DNA of 16,958 bases from Leptospira sp. 96542 (GCA_029310945.1 JARJFC010000064.1:1-16958), one strand, 5' to 3'. Shown: positions 7,241-15,110, counted from the first letter of the stretch. Program-made: numbers and translations. The notes: generated from the sequence alone by a model not told the origin.

Positions 7241-8122
7241 ATGCCGATCGAAAATAAAAGAGGAATCTTTGGTAAACTTTCTTCTAAAGTTTCAAAATTT
7301 CATTCTTCTTCCACTCAAATTCCTTCTGCTGAAGATAAGGAAGGATTTTTAAAAGCACAACGGTTAGCATACCAATGCGTAACTGAAGTTGAAAAAGAGA
7401 TGAAGGAAGGATGGACCGAGCTTCAAACAACCAAAAGGATGAACGAGTTTTTGCGAGACCATGGAGTGAAAACTTTTTTACACCGCCCATTTGCCTGGTT
7501 TGGCGAACATGCGAGGTTCGACGGTTACAAACGTTTCACACAATTCCACCCTGGCAAAAAACAGTTGGTATCTTCAGAATCGTTTATATTGGATGTTTCG
7601 CCAGTTGTGGATGGGTATATAGGTGATATTGGATATTCATCTAGTTTAGAATATAACACAGTTCTTGTAGAAGGAATGGAATATTTACTAGAACTTCGGA
7701 AAAAAATTCCAGGTTATTTCGCATCTGATTTAACTAATTCTGAGATTTGGTGGAAAATTGACAAAGATGCAAAGGAAAATGGGTTTGATAATGTGCACGC
7801 ATTATACCCATTTGCTGTTTTGGGTCACCGCGTTTACAAAGTCAATTTACCCAACACCTCATTTCCGTTATTACCAATCAGTTTTGCCAGTTGGTTTAGC
7901 CTACAAGGCTCTATCGAATTTTTATCCCACAAAGTATTACCAGAACTTTTGACACCTGACCACGAAGGAGACAAAATTGGACTTTGGGCAATTGAACCAC
8001 ATTTTGGTCGCGGCAAAACAGGTTTCAAATTTGAAGAAATTCTCGTTGTCGAAAAAGACAAAACATACTGGTTGGATGAGAATGTCCCACATGTTCAAAA
8101 ATACACTAAGGTTAGCATTTAA
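7241..8122 (+). CDS. M24 (aminopeptidase P / pita-bread fold) family protein
   Basis: The 293-residue protein has the five metal ligands of M24 peptidases in the right order: D118 in FILDVSP, D129 in GYIGDIG (11 residues apart, as in methionine aminopeptidase), H196 in VLGHRVY, E252 in AIEPHFG and E265 in FKFEEILVV. Members bind two metal ions and usually cut N-terminal residues, often Xaa-Pro or Met, though some are non-peptidase relatives. It has no creatinase-type N-terminal domain; residues 30-110 are the start of the pita-bread fold. The His site (LGHRVY) departs from the usual GHGIG-like context, and about 56 residues separate H196 from E252, longer than in methionine aminopeptidase. 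No signal peptide is seen, so it is cytoplasmic. Its TAA is directly followed by the ATG of a lipoprotein gene, so it leads that operon. Catalysis looks possible; substrate is unknown. Confidence 0.87.
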   Translation: MPIENKRGIFGKLSSKVSKFHSSSTQIPSAEDKEGFLKAQRLAYQCVTEVEKEMKEGWTELQTTKRMNEFLRDHGVKTFLHRPFAWFGEHARFDGYKRFTQFHPGKKQLVSSESFILDVSPVVDGYIGDIGYSSSLEYNTVLVEGMEYLLELRKKIPGYFASDLTNSEIWWKIDKDAKENGFDNVHALYPFAVLGHRVYKVNLPNTSFPLLPISFASWFSLQGSIEFLSHKVLPELLTPDHEGDKIGLWAIEPHFGRGKTGFKFEEILVVEKDKTYWLDENVPHVQKYTKVSI

Positions 8123-9364
8123 ATGAATTATAAATTAACATTTCAATTTTTTATCTTATTTTTTTTCCTAATCTCTTGCAATAGAGATAATATTAGAATC
8201 GGGAAATCACACGAATTAGGTGCTATTCCCGATGATATTTTGAATGTACAACAAAAATCGGATCCATTTTTGATGAATTTGAAAGTGGATATGTTAGACT
8301 TGCCTGGCCACGATGATATTATTTTCGATGGCAAAAACAATATTGCTTACGCATCAGGTATGGACGGATGGATATGGAAATTAAATTTTAGAGAAGAAAA
8401 AGCAACTCAGTGGATCAAAACTCCAGTGAATCCCGCTGGTATGCAATTTGCCAATTCAGAAAAAAACAAAATCCTCGTTTGTGCGTCAAAACTTGGCGGC
8501 GAGTCCTACAACGCAAATGATCGCGTAGGTTTATATGAAATTGACACGAAAACCAAAACAACTACGCCACTCATTATCGACTTACCAATCACAGTTGATC
8601 CAGAGCCAAACTTTATAGCCAAAAAATCAAATCGTTTAAAATTTAAACTGAAAGATTTGAACGCCCAGAATTCAAGACCCTTTGCTCTTTGTAATGATCT
8701 AGCAGTCTCTGCAGACGGAAATCGAATTTACCTTACAGAACCTTTTGTGAGAGAAAATGCGTCCATGGGTAGTGGCGCCGTACCTGAAGCAATTGGGCTC
8801 TATCCACATGGAAAACTATGGATGTATGATAGGAAAGAAAACTCCATATCGCTTATGTTAGATGGATTTACATTCATCGACGGGATATTACTCGAATCCA
8901 ACAACTTAAACGTTGAAGAATCAGTTTTGTTTACTGAAACAACAAAATTTCGGATTATCAGAGCGTACATTGCGGGGTGGAAGGAAGGTGATTTTGAAGT
9001 ATTACATGAAAATCTACCTGGGCTTGCAGACGGAATGGAAAGAGATGATAAGGGAAATATTTGGGTTGGGATCATTAAACGAAGATCAGGTGTAATGAAT
9101 TTTTTACATAATAATTCCTGGTTAAAGTCTTTTGTATTATCACTCCCTCAAAAACTATTACCAATTTCAAAACAGACTGGCATTCTAGCACTTAGCCCTG
9201 ATGCGAAAAAACCGCTCTATTATGTGATGCACGACGGATCAAAAATTACCGATATTTCCGTCGCAGTTCCATTCAAAGACAGAATTTACTTCCCTTCCTT
9301 CGATAAAAAATCAAAAGGATTGTATTCAATGCCCTCCCCTTTAGATAGCGAAAATTCAAAATGA
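8123..9364 (+). CDS. Strictosidine-synthase-like beta-propeller lipoprotein (first copy)
   Basis: A hydrophobic signal peptide ends in the lipobox LISC with Cys19, so the 413-residue product is a lipoprotein in the periplasm or at the cell surface. The body matches the strictosidine synthase/SMP-30/APMAP six-bladed propeller superfamily: CNDLAVSADGNRIYLTEPF (about 190-208), the FIDGILLE turn (252-258), ETTKFRIIRAY (272-282) and LPGLADGMERDDKGNIWVGI (298-317). The last matches the LPGyPDNIRR-FWVA region of the family, with DGM where DNI is usual. Proteins of this group include lactonases and arylesterases that use a central calcium, but many have no known activity; no specific substrate can be read here. 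The start directly follows the M24 stop, and the stop overlaps the next gene's ATG (ATGA), so the three genes are surely one unit. Confidence 0.82.
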   Translation: MNYKLTFQFFILFFFLISCNRDNIRIGKSHELGAIPDDILNVQQKSDPFLMNLKVDMLDLPGHDDIIFDGKNNIAYASGMDGWIWKLNFREEKATQWIKTPVNPAGMQFANSEKNKILVCASKLGGESYNANDRVGLYEIDTKTKTTTPLIIDLPITVDPEPNFIAKKSNRLKFKLKDLNAQNSRPFALCNDLAVSADGNRIYLTEPFVRENASMGSGAVPEAIGLYPHGKLWMYDRKENSISLMLDGFTFIDGILLESNNLNVEESVLFTETTKFRIIRAYIAGWKEGDFEVLHENLPGLADGMERDDKGNIWVGIIKRRSGVMNFLHNNSWLKSFVLSLPQKLLPISKQTGILALSPDAKKPLYYVMHDGSKITDISVAVPFKDRIYFPSFDKKSKGLYSMPSPLDSENSK

Positions 9365-10626
9365 AAACGATAATACGAATTTTAATTTTAACTTTTTTCC
9401 TGTGGAACTGTTTGTCATTTCCAGAAGAACATTTCAAAAAACAAATCAAAGAACCTATTGATTTTCCTATCAACCTAACAATCGAAAGTGTTATGGACAA
9501 AGAAGATTTGAAACAAAAGGGTATCCAAATCCTTTTTCCCGATTTACCTGCGCAGGATGAAATTCTCTTACAAGAGGATTTAGATCGTGCTTTTGTTGCA
9601 GCGATGGATGGATATATTTGGAAATTGGATTTAAAAAATAACACTTCCGAACCTTTTGTAAAAACTCCCCTTCTTCCTGGGGGAATGGTTTCTCATCCTA
9701 AAAATAATGATTTGATTTATTTCTGCGCATCACGAGAAAAAAAGGATGATATCACTGAGCCTAATGGCCCAGGAGTTTATGAATTGAAAATATCTACAAA
9801 GGTTATACGGAAAATAACCACTAGGGTGCCGAATAAACCATCAAAAGAAATCATTTCTTTTAAAAGCAAGATTGGCAATTTCTATACGGAAGAATCTCAA
9901 CCAACCTTACCAATTGCAAAATTAAATGACTCCAATAGTCATGTTGTAGAAAAAGCAGACGATTTGGCAATCAGTGCCGACGGCGAAAGAATTTATTTTA
10001 CCGAACCATATGATCACAAAGGTGCTATACTCGGTGTTAGCTCACAATCACAAAACGAAGCATTGTCATTAGGCAAAAATGGCAATCTGTGGAAAATTGA
10101 TTTAAAAAACAACACGGTAAGTTTGGTTGCCCACAATTACACTTATTTGGATGGAATTTTATTAGAATATTCTAAAAGTCAAACTAAAGAATCATCGATT
10201 TTACTCAACGAACTTTCTAAATTTCGTTTGATCCGCCTCCATCTCTCAGGTGAAAAAAAGGGTCAGGATGAAATTGTGATCGAAGGTTTACCAGGGTTTC
10301 CTGATGGAATGGATAGGGATCCACAAGGAAGGATTTGGATTGCCATGCCTGTGCAAAGATCTGGTTTAATCAATTGGTTGCATAAACATACTTTTTGGAA
10401 ATTGTTAGCGCTGTATATTCCAGAACAGATCAAACCGGTGTCAAAAAAAACATCTTTACTTGTTCTCTCAAAAGATGGGAGCACTCCTCTTTATTATGGC
10501 AAACATGATGGTTCATTGTTTTCGGTGATCATTGTTGTTGTTCCTGGCAGAAAAAATGTTTATTTGGCCATTTACGGAAAAGGTTATAAAGGACTGAATG
10601 TAATGCCATATCCAAATTCCAATTGA
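9361..10626 (+). CDS. Strictosidine-synthase-like beta-propeller lipoprotein (second copy)
   Basis: This 421-residue product is a diverged tandem paralogue of the protein encoded just upstream. Shared landmarks in the same order include AMDGYIWKLD (81-90, against GMDGWIWKLN), KTPLLPGGM, ADDLAISADGERIYFTEPY (199-217), LDGILLE (263-269), LPGFPDGMDRDPQGRIWIAM (310-329), VQRSGLINWLHK and a C-terminal PLYYGKHDG. The signal peptide ends at LWNC (Cys17); Asn at -1 is unusual in general but accepted in spirochaetal lipoboxes. In the ET-x-x-F-R-I-x-R element the first residues are changed (NELSKFRLIRL). As with its neighbour, a calcium-dependent lactonase or esterase activity is possible by family but unproven. 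No separate ribosome site is visible, which fits coupling through the ATGA overlap. A gap of about 150 bases follows. Confidence 0.82.
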   Translation: MKTIIRILILTFFLWNCLSFPEEHFKKQIKEPIDFPINLTIESVMDKEDLKQKGIQILFPDLPAQDEILLQEDLDRAFVAAMDGYIWKLDLKNNTSEPFVKTPLLPGGMVSHPKNNDLIYFCASREKKDDITEPNGPGVYELKISTKVIRKITTRVPNKPSKEIISFKSKIGNFYTEESQPTLPIAKLNDSNSHVVEKADDLAISADGERIYFTEPYDHKGAILGVSSQSQNEALSLGKNGNLWKIDLKNNTVSLVAHNYTYLDGILLEYSKSQTKESSILLNELSKFRLIRLHLSGEKKGQDEIVIEGLPGFPDGMDRDPQGRIWIAMPVQRSGLINWLHKHTFWKLLALYIPEQIKPVSKKTSLLVLSKDGSTPLYYGKHDGSLFSVIIVVVPGRKNVYLAIYGKGYKGLNVMPYPNSN

Positions 10627-10734
10627 AATAATTATTTGTATTACGATAAACTCAAATTACAAATTAAATACAATTCATATAGCCATTCGTTTTTGCCAAT
10701 GACTGTAAAAAACAAAACATCTGAAAGATTGCGG

Positions 10735-10762
10735 TTGATTTCTTTTTTGGATGGGCTAACAT
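10735..10762 (+). promoter_or_regulatory. Candidate promoter before the membrane protein gene
   Basis: TTGATT (10735-10740), a 16-base spacer and TAACAT (10757-10762) lie in the 148-base gap after the second lipoprotein gene. Transcription would start around 10769-10771, only about five bases before the ATG at 10775, where no ribosome site is seen. The match is moderate. I saw no strong terminator in the rest of the gap, so read-through from upstream is also possible. Confidence 0.4.
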
Positions 10763-10774
10763 ATAGCGAATCTT

Positions 10775-11455
10775 ATGAAGAATTCACTACTCAAAGAAGA
10801 AACTCAACTCGCCCTGTTTTTTATTCTATTCTCCGTCCTTGGATTTTTTGTTTTATTTTATACCAATTTTGACACTGGCGAAAAAATAGCCATTCTCACT
10901 GCAGTTTTTCATTTTTGTTTCTTAATCTTAGCTATACCACTCCGATGGCAAACACCGTTCCAAATATGGAAATTTCTGATTCCACTCTCCATATTTATGG
11001 TTTTTCCAGATTGGTTTCTTTCTTCCGTTTTACAAGTATTAGTTTTTCCTGAAGATGGTTTTATTAAAATTGGGACTGTATCTGCGTACATGACAGGGCT
11101 TTGGGTAATCCCATTATTTATTTGCGTATACACCGGAATCAAGATGGAAGAAAAATCAGTTTCCATTATTGGTACTTGTGTTTGGGTATCATTTTTAGGT
11201 TTGGCAATTTTCGGAATTTCGGAAGCCACCATGTGGATGTTAGGTTCATGGTATGCACAAAATGTAAAAATGTGGAACCACGTTGCCTATTATGTTTTGG
11301 TTCCTGAGATGATACTTGCAGTGACTACTTACCTAGCCTATCAGGGTTTTTCGCAAACTTTTTACCTTCTCCAAATTGGAATCGGTTTTTTAGTAATGAT
11401 TTTATACGTTGGAAATTTATCATTTTTCTATCTACTCATTGAAAAAATCATATAA
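10775..11455 (+). CDS. Seven-helix integral membrane protein of unknown function
   Basis: The 226-residue product is almost entirely membrane. Likely helices lie at about 12-30, 36-56, 64-88, 100-121, 130-152, 168-188 and 196-221. Loops are short and carry few charges. Notable conserved-looking polar or charged positions near the helices are FPDWF (about 77-81), FPEDG (91-95), ISEATMW (about 149-155) and VPEMIL (about 176-181), where acidic residues within or next to the membrane could matter for function. I do not recognise the family with confidence. The 3' end overlaps the first SGNH gene by 17 bases if that gene starts at TTG 11439, so it is the first gene of the acyltransferase unit and may be an accessory membrane subunit. 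That role is inferred from position only. Confidence 0.78.
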   Translation: MKNSLLKEETQLALFFILFSVLGFFVLFYTNFDTGEKIAILTAVFHFCFLILAIPLRWQTPFQIWKFLIPLSIFMVFPDWFLSSVLQVLVFPEDGFIKIGTVSAYMTGLWVIPLFICVYTGIKMEEKSVSIIGTCVWVSFLGLAIFGISEATMWMLGSWYAQNVKMWNHVAYYVLVPEMILAVTTYLAYQGFSQTFYLLQIGIGFLVMILYVGNLSFFYLLIEKII

Positions 11456-12395
11456 ATATTTTTTTTACTTTTTTCTAATCATTGTCTCTTTGGATTTACT
11501 ATGGAGGCAATGGTTTGACGATTCTCAATCCAAACTTTATAAATCTTCTCACTGTTTAAAATCCAATTTAGATGTTGGTTTATGTCCAAATATAAACATG
11601 AGTTTCAAAAGAACCGACGGGGAAATTTGGGATATAAAAACTAACCATTTAGGAGAGAGGATTACCGATTCTTGCGTGCGTTGTGAGAAGGAAGTAAAAA
11701 GAGTTTGGATATTGGGAGATTCAATGGCCATGGGTTATGGTTTAAAATCTGAAAATACCGTTGCTCACTTAGTCCACTTAGAAAACAATGTTTCCGTTCG
11801 AACCATTGCTGTGGATGCACTTGGAACTCTAGCCATTAAACGTTTGTTTGAATCTTCATTTTCTGAATGCAAAGATAATAACAAACCACAAAAAATTTAC
11901 TGGATATGGAATCCGTCTGATTTTATCGATGATACAAAGGAATTGAATCGACCCAAATTTTATTCATTCATTTACCCCATCCACTTTTTTTTAGCCAAAC
12001 GATCTTATATTTATAATTTGTTTTTTGCCACAAAAAACCCAAACCAATACGACACAAATTTTATTCCGATCGTATACGATACAAATCATCCAACTTATTC
12101 GAATGTAAAAATCATGATAGAAACCGTAAAAAAAACGGAGATCCCGATGGTCGTGCTTTTTGCTTGGGGGATGCATCCCACAACAGGCCATCCAGACACA
12201 AACGATGGTAATTACGAAAAAATGAAATCTTATTTGGAAAGTTTAGCAGTTTCTCAAATTGATTTGCGCAGACAGACAGAAGAAGCTTTTTTCCTGCAAA
12301 AAAAAATTTATATCCCAAACGATGGTCACCCCGATGTAGATCTATCAAAATTATTTGCAAATGCGATCACAAAAGATCTCAAACAACACGAATAG
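11439..12395 (+). CDS. SGNH-fold (GDSL-like) protein, AlgJ/PatB-type partner, divergent
   Basis: TTG at 11439 gives 318 residues starting MKKSYKYFFYFFLIIVSLDL, a typical N-terminal membrane anchor or signal; TTG at 11409 would add ten residues that spoil it. Block I is ILGDSMAMG (Ser95), and the C-terminal Asp-His block is NDGHPDVD (D295, H297). Block III, where family members have N-D, reads WNPSD (158-161): the position of the oxyanion Asn is Ser160. Five Cys in the exported part (39, 49, 79, 82, 144) suggest disulfides. SGNH proteins next to an MBOAT usually receive the acyl group or place it on a periplasmic polymer. It shares GDS-x-x-MG-x-G and VDA-x-G-x-L-x-x-x-KRL with the gene downstream and is a paralogue. 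A nine-A tract (12298-12306) lies just before the catalytic Asp-His. Family firm, activity uncertain. Confidence 0.8.
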   Translation: MKKSYKYFFYFFLIIVSLDLLWRQWFDDSQSKLYKSSHCLKSNLDVGLCPNINMSFKRTDGEIWDIKTNHLGERITDSCVRCEKEVKRVWILGDSMAMGYGLKSENTVAHLVHLENNVSVRTIAVDALGTLAIKRLFESSFSECKDNNKPQKIYWIWNPSDFIDDTKELNRPKFYSFIYPIHFFLAKRSYIYNLFFATKNPNQYDTNFIPIVYDTNHPTYSNVKIMIETVKKTEIPMVVLFAWGMHPTTGHPDTNDGNYEKMKSYLESLAVSQIDLRRQTEEAFFLQKKIYIPNDGHPDVDLSKLFANAITKDLKQHE

Positions 12396-12437
12396 AAATG
12401 CTTGATTCTTATCTCTATTTTTAAAGTTTAGAGGGAT

Positions 12438-13679
12438 ATGAGCATTCAAAGGAAACTTTGGGTTATTTTTTTTAGTTTCCCGTTATTTTTACTATCGATA
12501 GAGGGTATCCTCCGCTTTTTTAATCCGCCTGCTTTACGATACTATCGAGACGTAAAATTATTACATGCATACCATCCAGAATATGGTGTTACTTTAGCTC
12601 CCAACCAAAAACGATACGTGCGTCATTATGCCGATTTATGGCAAGGTCAATTTACCACTAATTCTTTGGGAATGCGTAGCACAGTGGAACCCGACCCAGA
12701 AAAACCTAAACTCCTATGTTTGGGTGATAGTCTTGTAATGGGTTTCGGAGTTTCCGATAACGAAACTTTCTGTTCACTTTTAGATGGAGTAAAAATAGGC
12801 GGAGATACCTTACAAAGTTTGAACATAGGTGTTGACGCATATGGATCGTTAGGCTCATTAAAACGCTTGCTCGACATGTCACATAAAATAACCAACATTA
12901 AGGAAGTTCTATTTTTTATTTCTCCAAATGATTACACTATGCCAGAAGAGCTTCGAGCCCAAGGGATACTTCCAGATGACGAAAACGATGCACTACACGA
13001 AAATGATCAAGAATACAAAAAAAACTTTAAACTGCAGTTCGAACTCACAAGAGTTTCCTATCTCCTCCAGGCACTCAAACTAGCGTATGAACAAACGAAA
13101 GTAAAGTATGCTCAAACTAAATACCTAATCCAAACTGATGTTTCAGAATTTTCCAACTCGCCGTATAATTATTTGGCAAACACATTCTTTCTTTCCATAA
13201 AACCGAAACACTGTGAGAATGCCCCAGAAAACTTCATTTGTCCACAAAAAATAGAAAATTTAAATGTTGTCTGTTTGGATTCACCCATAGATCCGAACTC
13301 CTTGCCTAAGCTTACGAAAACCACAACGAATGCATACGATAAGATGATCGAACTTGCAAATCGAAAGAACTTCCGATTACGCCCAGTAATTTTACCAATG
13401 CAAATTGAAGAAGTGTATTGCCGTAATATTGGCAAATACAATAAATTGGGAAGTTATGCAATACAAGCTAAATTGTATTGGGAGAAAAAAGGAATCAAAC
13501 CCATTGAACTCCTTCCTCACACCGCGAGCATGTGCGGAAGAACCTTTGAAAAACAAGGCAAAACTTTCAAAGCTGGAATTCAGGATTATTATATCCCAGG
13601 AGACGGTCACCTAACAGAACTCGGAAATTTATGGGCTGCTGAATCCATCATATTGGAAATTTCAAAAGAGAATCAATAA
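12438..13679 (+). CDS. SGNH-fold (GDSL-like) acyltransfer partner of the MBOAT protein
   Basis: The 413-residue product has one N-terminal membrane helix (about 7-27, LWVIFFSFPLFLLSIEGILRF) and a long exported domain. Block I is CLGDSLVMGFG (Ser98), block III FISPNDYTMP (N164-D165), and the Asp-His block GDGHLTELGNLWAAE (D389, H391), so the complete SGNH set is present. An additional 35-residue region before block I (GVTLAPNQKRYVRHY, TNSLGMRS) is typical of SGNH proteins of envelope O-acylation systems. Its likely role is final transfer of the acetyl or other acyl group onto a glycan, or its removal. It begins 42 bases after the first SGNH gene. GAGGG precedes the ATG by only two bases, a tight ribosome site. 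Its stop directly abuts the MBOAT ATG. The target polymer (peptidoglycan, O-antigen or another glycan) is not given by the sequence. Confidence 0.86.
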   Translation: MSIQRKLWVIFFSFPLFLLSIEGILRFFNPPALRYYRDVKLLHAYHPEYGVTLAPNQKRYVRHYADLWQGQFTTNSLGMRSTVEPDPEKPKLLCLGDSLVMGFGVSDNETFCSLLDGVKIGGDTLQSLNIGVDAYGSLGSLKRLLDMSHKITNIKEVLFFISPNDYTMPEELRAQGILPDDENDALHENDQEYKKNFKLQFELTRVSYLLQALKLAYEQTKVKYAQTKYLIQTDVSEFSNSPYNYLANTFFLSIKPKHCENAPENFICPQKIENLNVVCLDSPIDPNSLPKLTKTTTNAYDKMIELANRKNFRLRPVILPMQIEEVYCRNIGKYNKLGSYAIQAKLYWEKKGIKPIELLPHTASMCGRTFEKQGKTFKAGIQDYYIPGDGHLTELGNLWAAESIILEISKENQ

Positions 13680-15110
13680 ATGTTATTCAATTCAGTACAT
13701 TACCTTATATTCGCACCAATTGTAATTCTTATTTATTTTTTAATTCCCAAAAGATACCAATCCACTTGGTTATTCATTGTTAGTTTGTATTTTTATGCAA
13801 TCTTTAGAATTCCATTTATATTGTTACTTATTTTTTCTTTTGTTACCACGAAGTATGCCGTGGATTGGATGGAGCAGGCAAAAACTAAAAATTTAAAAAT
13901 CTTTTGGCTGAACATTGCAATCTGGTCAAATTTAAGCCTCTTATTCATTTTTAAATATTTAGATTTTTCCATCACTGTTTGGAATCAAACCTTCTCTCTC
14001 ACTGCTTGCGACCCTGATTTTGTCCAAAAGTCAGGCATTCTACTGCCTATGGGAATTAGTTTTTTTACCTTGCAAGCTGTATCATACGCTGTGGATGTAT
14101 ACAAAGGAGTTATTCAAAAAACAAATTCAGTTTTTCATTTTGGTCTCTTTATCTCATTTTTCCCACAACTTGTTGCCGGTCCAATCTTACGGGCGAGTGA
14201 TGTTTTACATCAATTTTTAGAAAGTAAGGAATTCAAATATGAGAACTTGAAACAAGGCCTCAAACAGCTGTTTTGGGGTATTTTTAAAAAAACATTTATT
14301 GCTGACCCTATCTCTTATGTTATAGATCCAATATACAACAACCCGAGTGAATACAATTGGATCGGCATGTGGATTGCGGCCGTTTTATTTGCAGTCCAAA
14401 TTTATTGTGATTTTTCTGGATATTCAGACATTGCAATTGGAACGGCAAGAATTCTCGGTTTCCAAATTCCAAAAAATTTCAATCGCCCATTTCTTTCGGG
14501 CACACTAACTGAACTTTGGCGAAGGTGGCATATCTCATTTTCTTCCTGGTTACGTGATTATATTTATATTGGTCTTGGAGGAAACAGACGAGGAGAAGTA
14601 TTTGCTTATATTAATCTTTTCATCACAACTTTTGTTTCTGGAATTTGGCATGGTGCAGATTGGACATTTGTTTTATGGGGAACCTTACATGCAAGTATGA
14701 TGGTTATTGAAAAGTTTGTATTTCGTTTCGCTGCGATAAAAAATGCCTGGGAAAAAATTCCAAACTTTATGCAACCCATTTACCCAGTGGGCATTTTTGT
14801 ACTTTCTTGTTTTTTCTTTCGTGCAAAACCGACAGAAACTGTTCCAACAGGTCTTGGAATTGCAGAACTCATGATAAAACGTGCTTTTACTGGTGCACCT
14901 GGAGCATTACCCAATATTGATTTTAGTTTAATCATTCTCATTTCATTTTTATTCTTTGTTGATATAGTTCAAAATCAAAAAGAAGATAGGTTCGATAAAC
15001 TTACAAACAATGTCTATTTTTTGTTTCCCGTTTGTTTTATACTATATGTAACTGCTTTTATCATTTACAGTGTTACTGTTTCGAGTCCTTTTCTTTACTT
15101 TCAATTTTAA
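13680..15110 (+). CDS. MBOAT-family membrane O-acyltransferase (AlgI/PatA/DltB-like)
   Basis: The 476-residue polytopic protein begins with MLFNSVHYLIFAPIVILIYF, the usual start of AlgI-type proteins. Family landmarks follow: LLPMGISFFTLQAVSYAVDV (121-140), FFPQLVAGPI (160-169), YCDFSGYSDIAIG (242-254), NFNRPFLSGTLTELWRRWHI (266-285) with His284, and SGIWHGADWTFVLWG (320-334) with the near-invariant catalytic His324. Such proteins take an acyl group, commonly acetyl from acetyl-CoA, from the cytoplasm and pass it across the inner membrane to a periplasmic SGNH partner. Length fits AlgI/PatA (about 460-520). The ATG directly follows the TAA of the second SGNH gene, with AAGAGA as ribosome site. 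I give no gene symbol because the substrate (alginate-like polymer, peptidoglycan or lipopolysaccharide) cannot be told from sequence. It is the last gene of the block and is followed eight bases later by a strong hairpin. Confidence 0.93.
   Translation: MLFNSVHYLIFAPIVILIYFLIPKRYQSTWLFIVSLYFYAIFRIPFILLLIFSFVTTKYAVDWMEQAKTKNLKIFWLNIAIWSNLSLLFIFKYLDFSITVWNQTFSLTACDPDFVQKSGILLPMGISFFTLQAVSYAVDVYKGVIQKTNSVFHFGLFISFFPQLVAGPILRASDVLHQFLESKEFKYENLKQGLKQLFWGIFKKTFIADPISYVIDPIYNNPSEYNWIGMWIAAVLFAVQIYCDFSGYSDIAIGTARILGFQIPKNFNRPFLSGTLTELWRRWHISFSSWLRDYIYIGLGGNRRGEVFAYINLFITTFVSGIWHGADWTFVLWGTLHASMMVIEKFVFRFAAIKNAWEKIPNFMQPIYPVGIFVLSCFFFRAKPTETVPTGLGIAELMIKRAFTGAPGALPNIDFSLIILISFLFFVDIVQNQKEDRFDKLTNNVYFLFPVCFILYVTAFIIYSVTVSSPFLYFQF

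Noticed and set aside
9273..9644. 123-codon minus-strand reading frame at the junction of the two lipoprotein genes
   Set aside because: It is antisense to two conserved paralogous genes; Ser/Lys/Arg-rich composition is typical of a shadow frame.
10636..10872. Small 78-codon reading frame overlapping the membrane protein start
   Set aside because: It begins with TTG without a ribosome site, has no recognisable pattern and overlaps a well-supported gene in another frame.
11409..11438. TTG 11409 as start of the first SGNH gene
   Set aside because: It adds ten residues before a typical basic-plus-hydrophobic N-terminus (MKKSYKYFF) that starts at TTG 11439.
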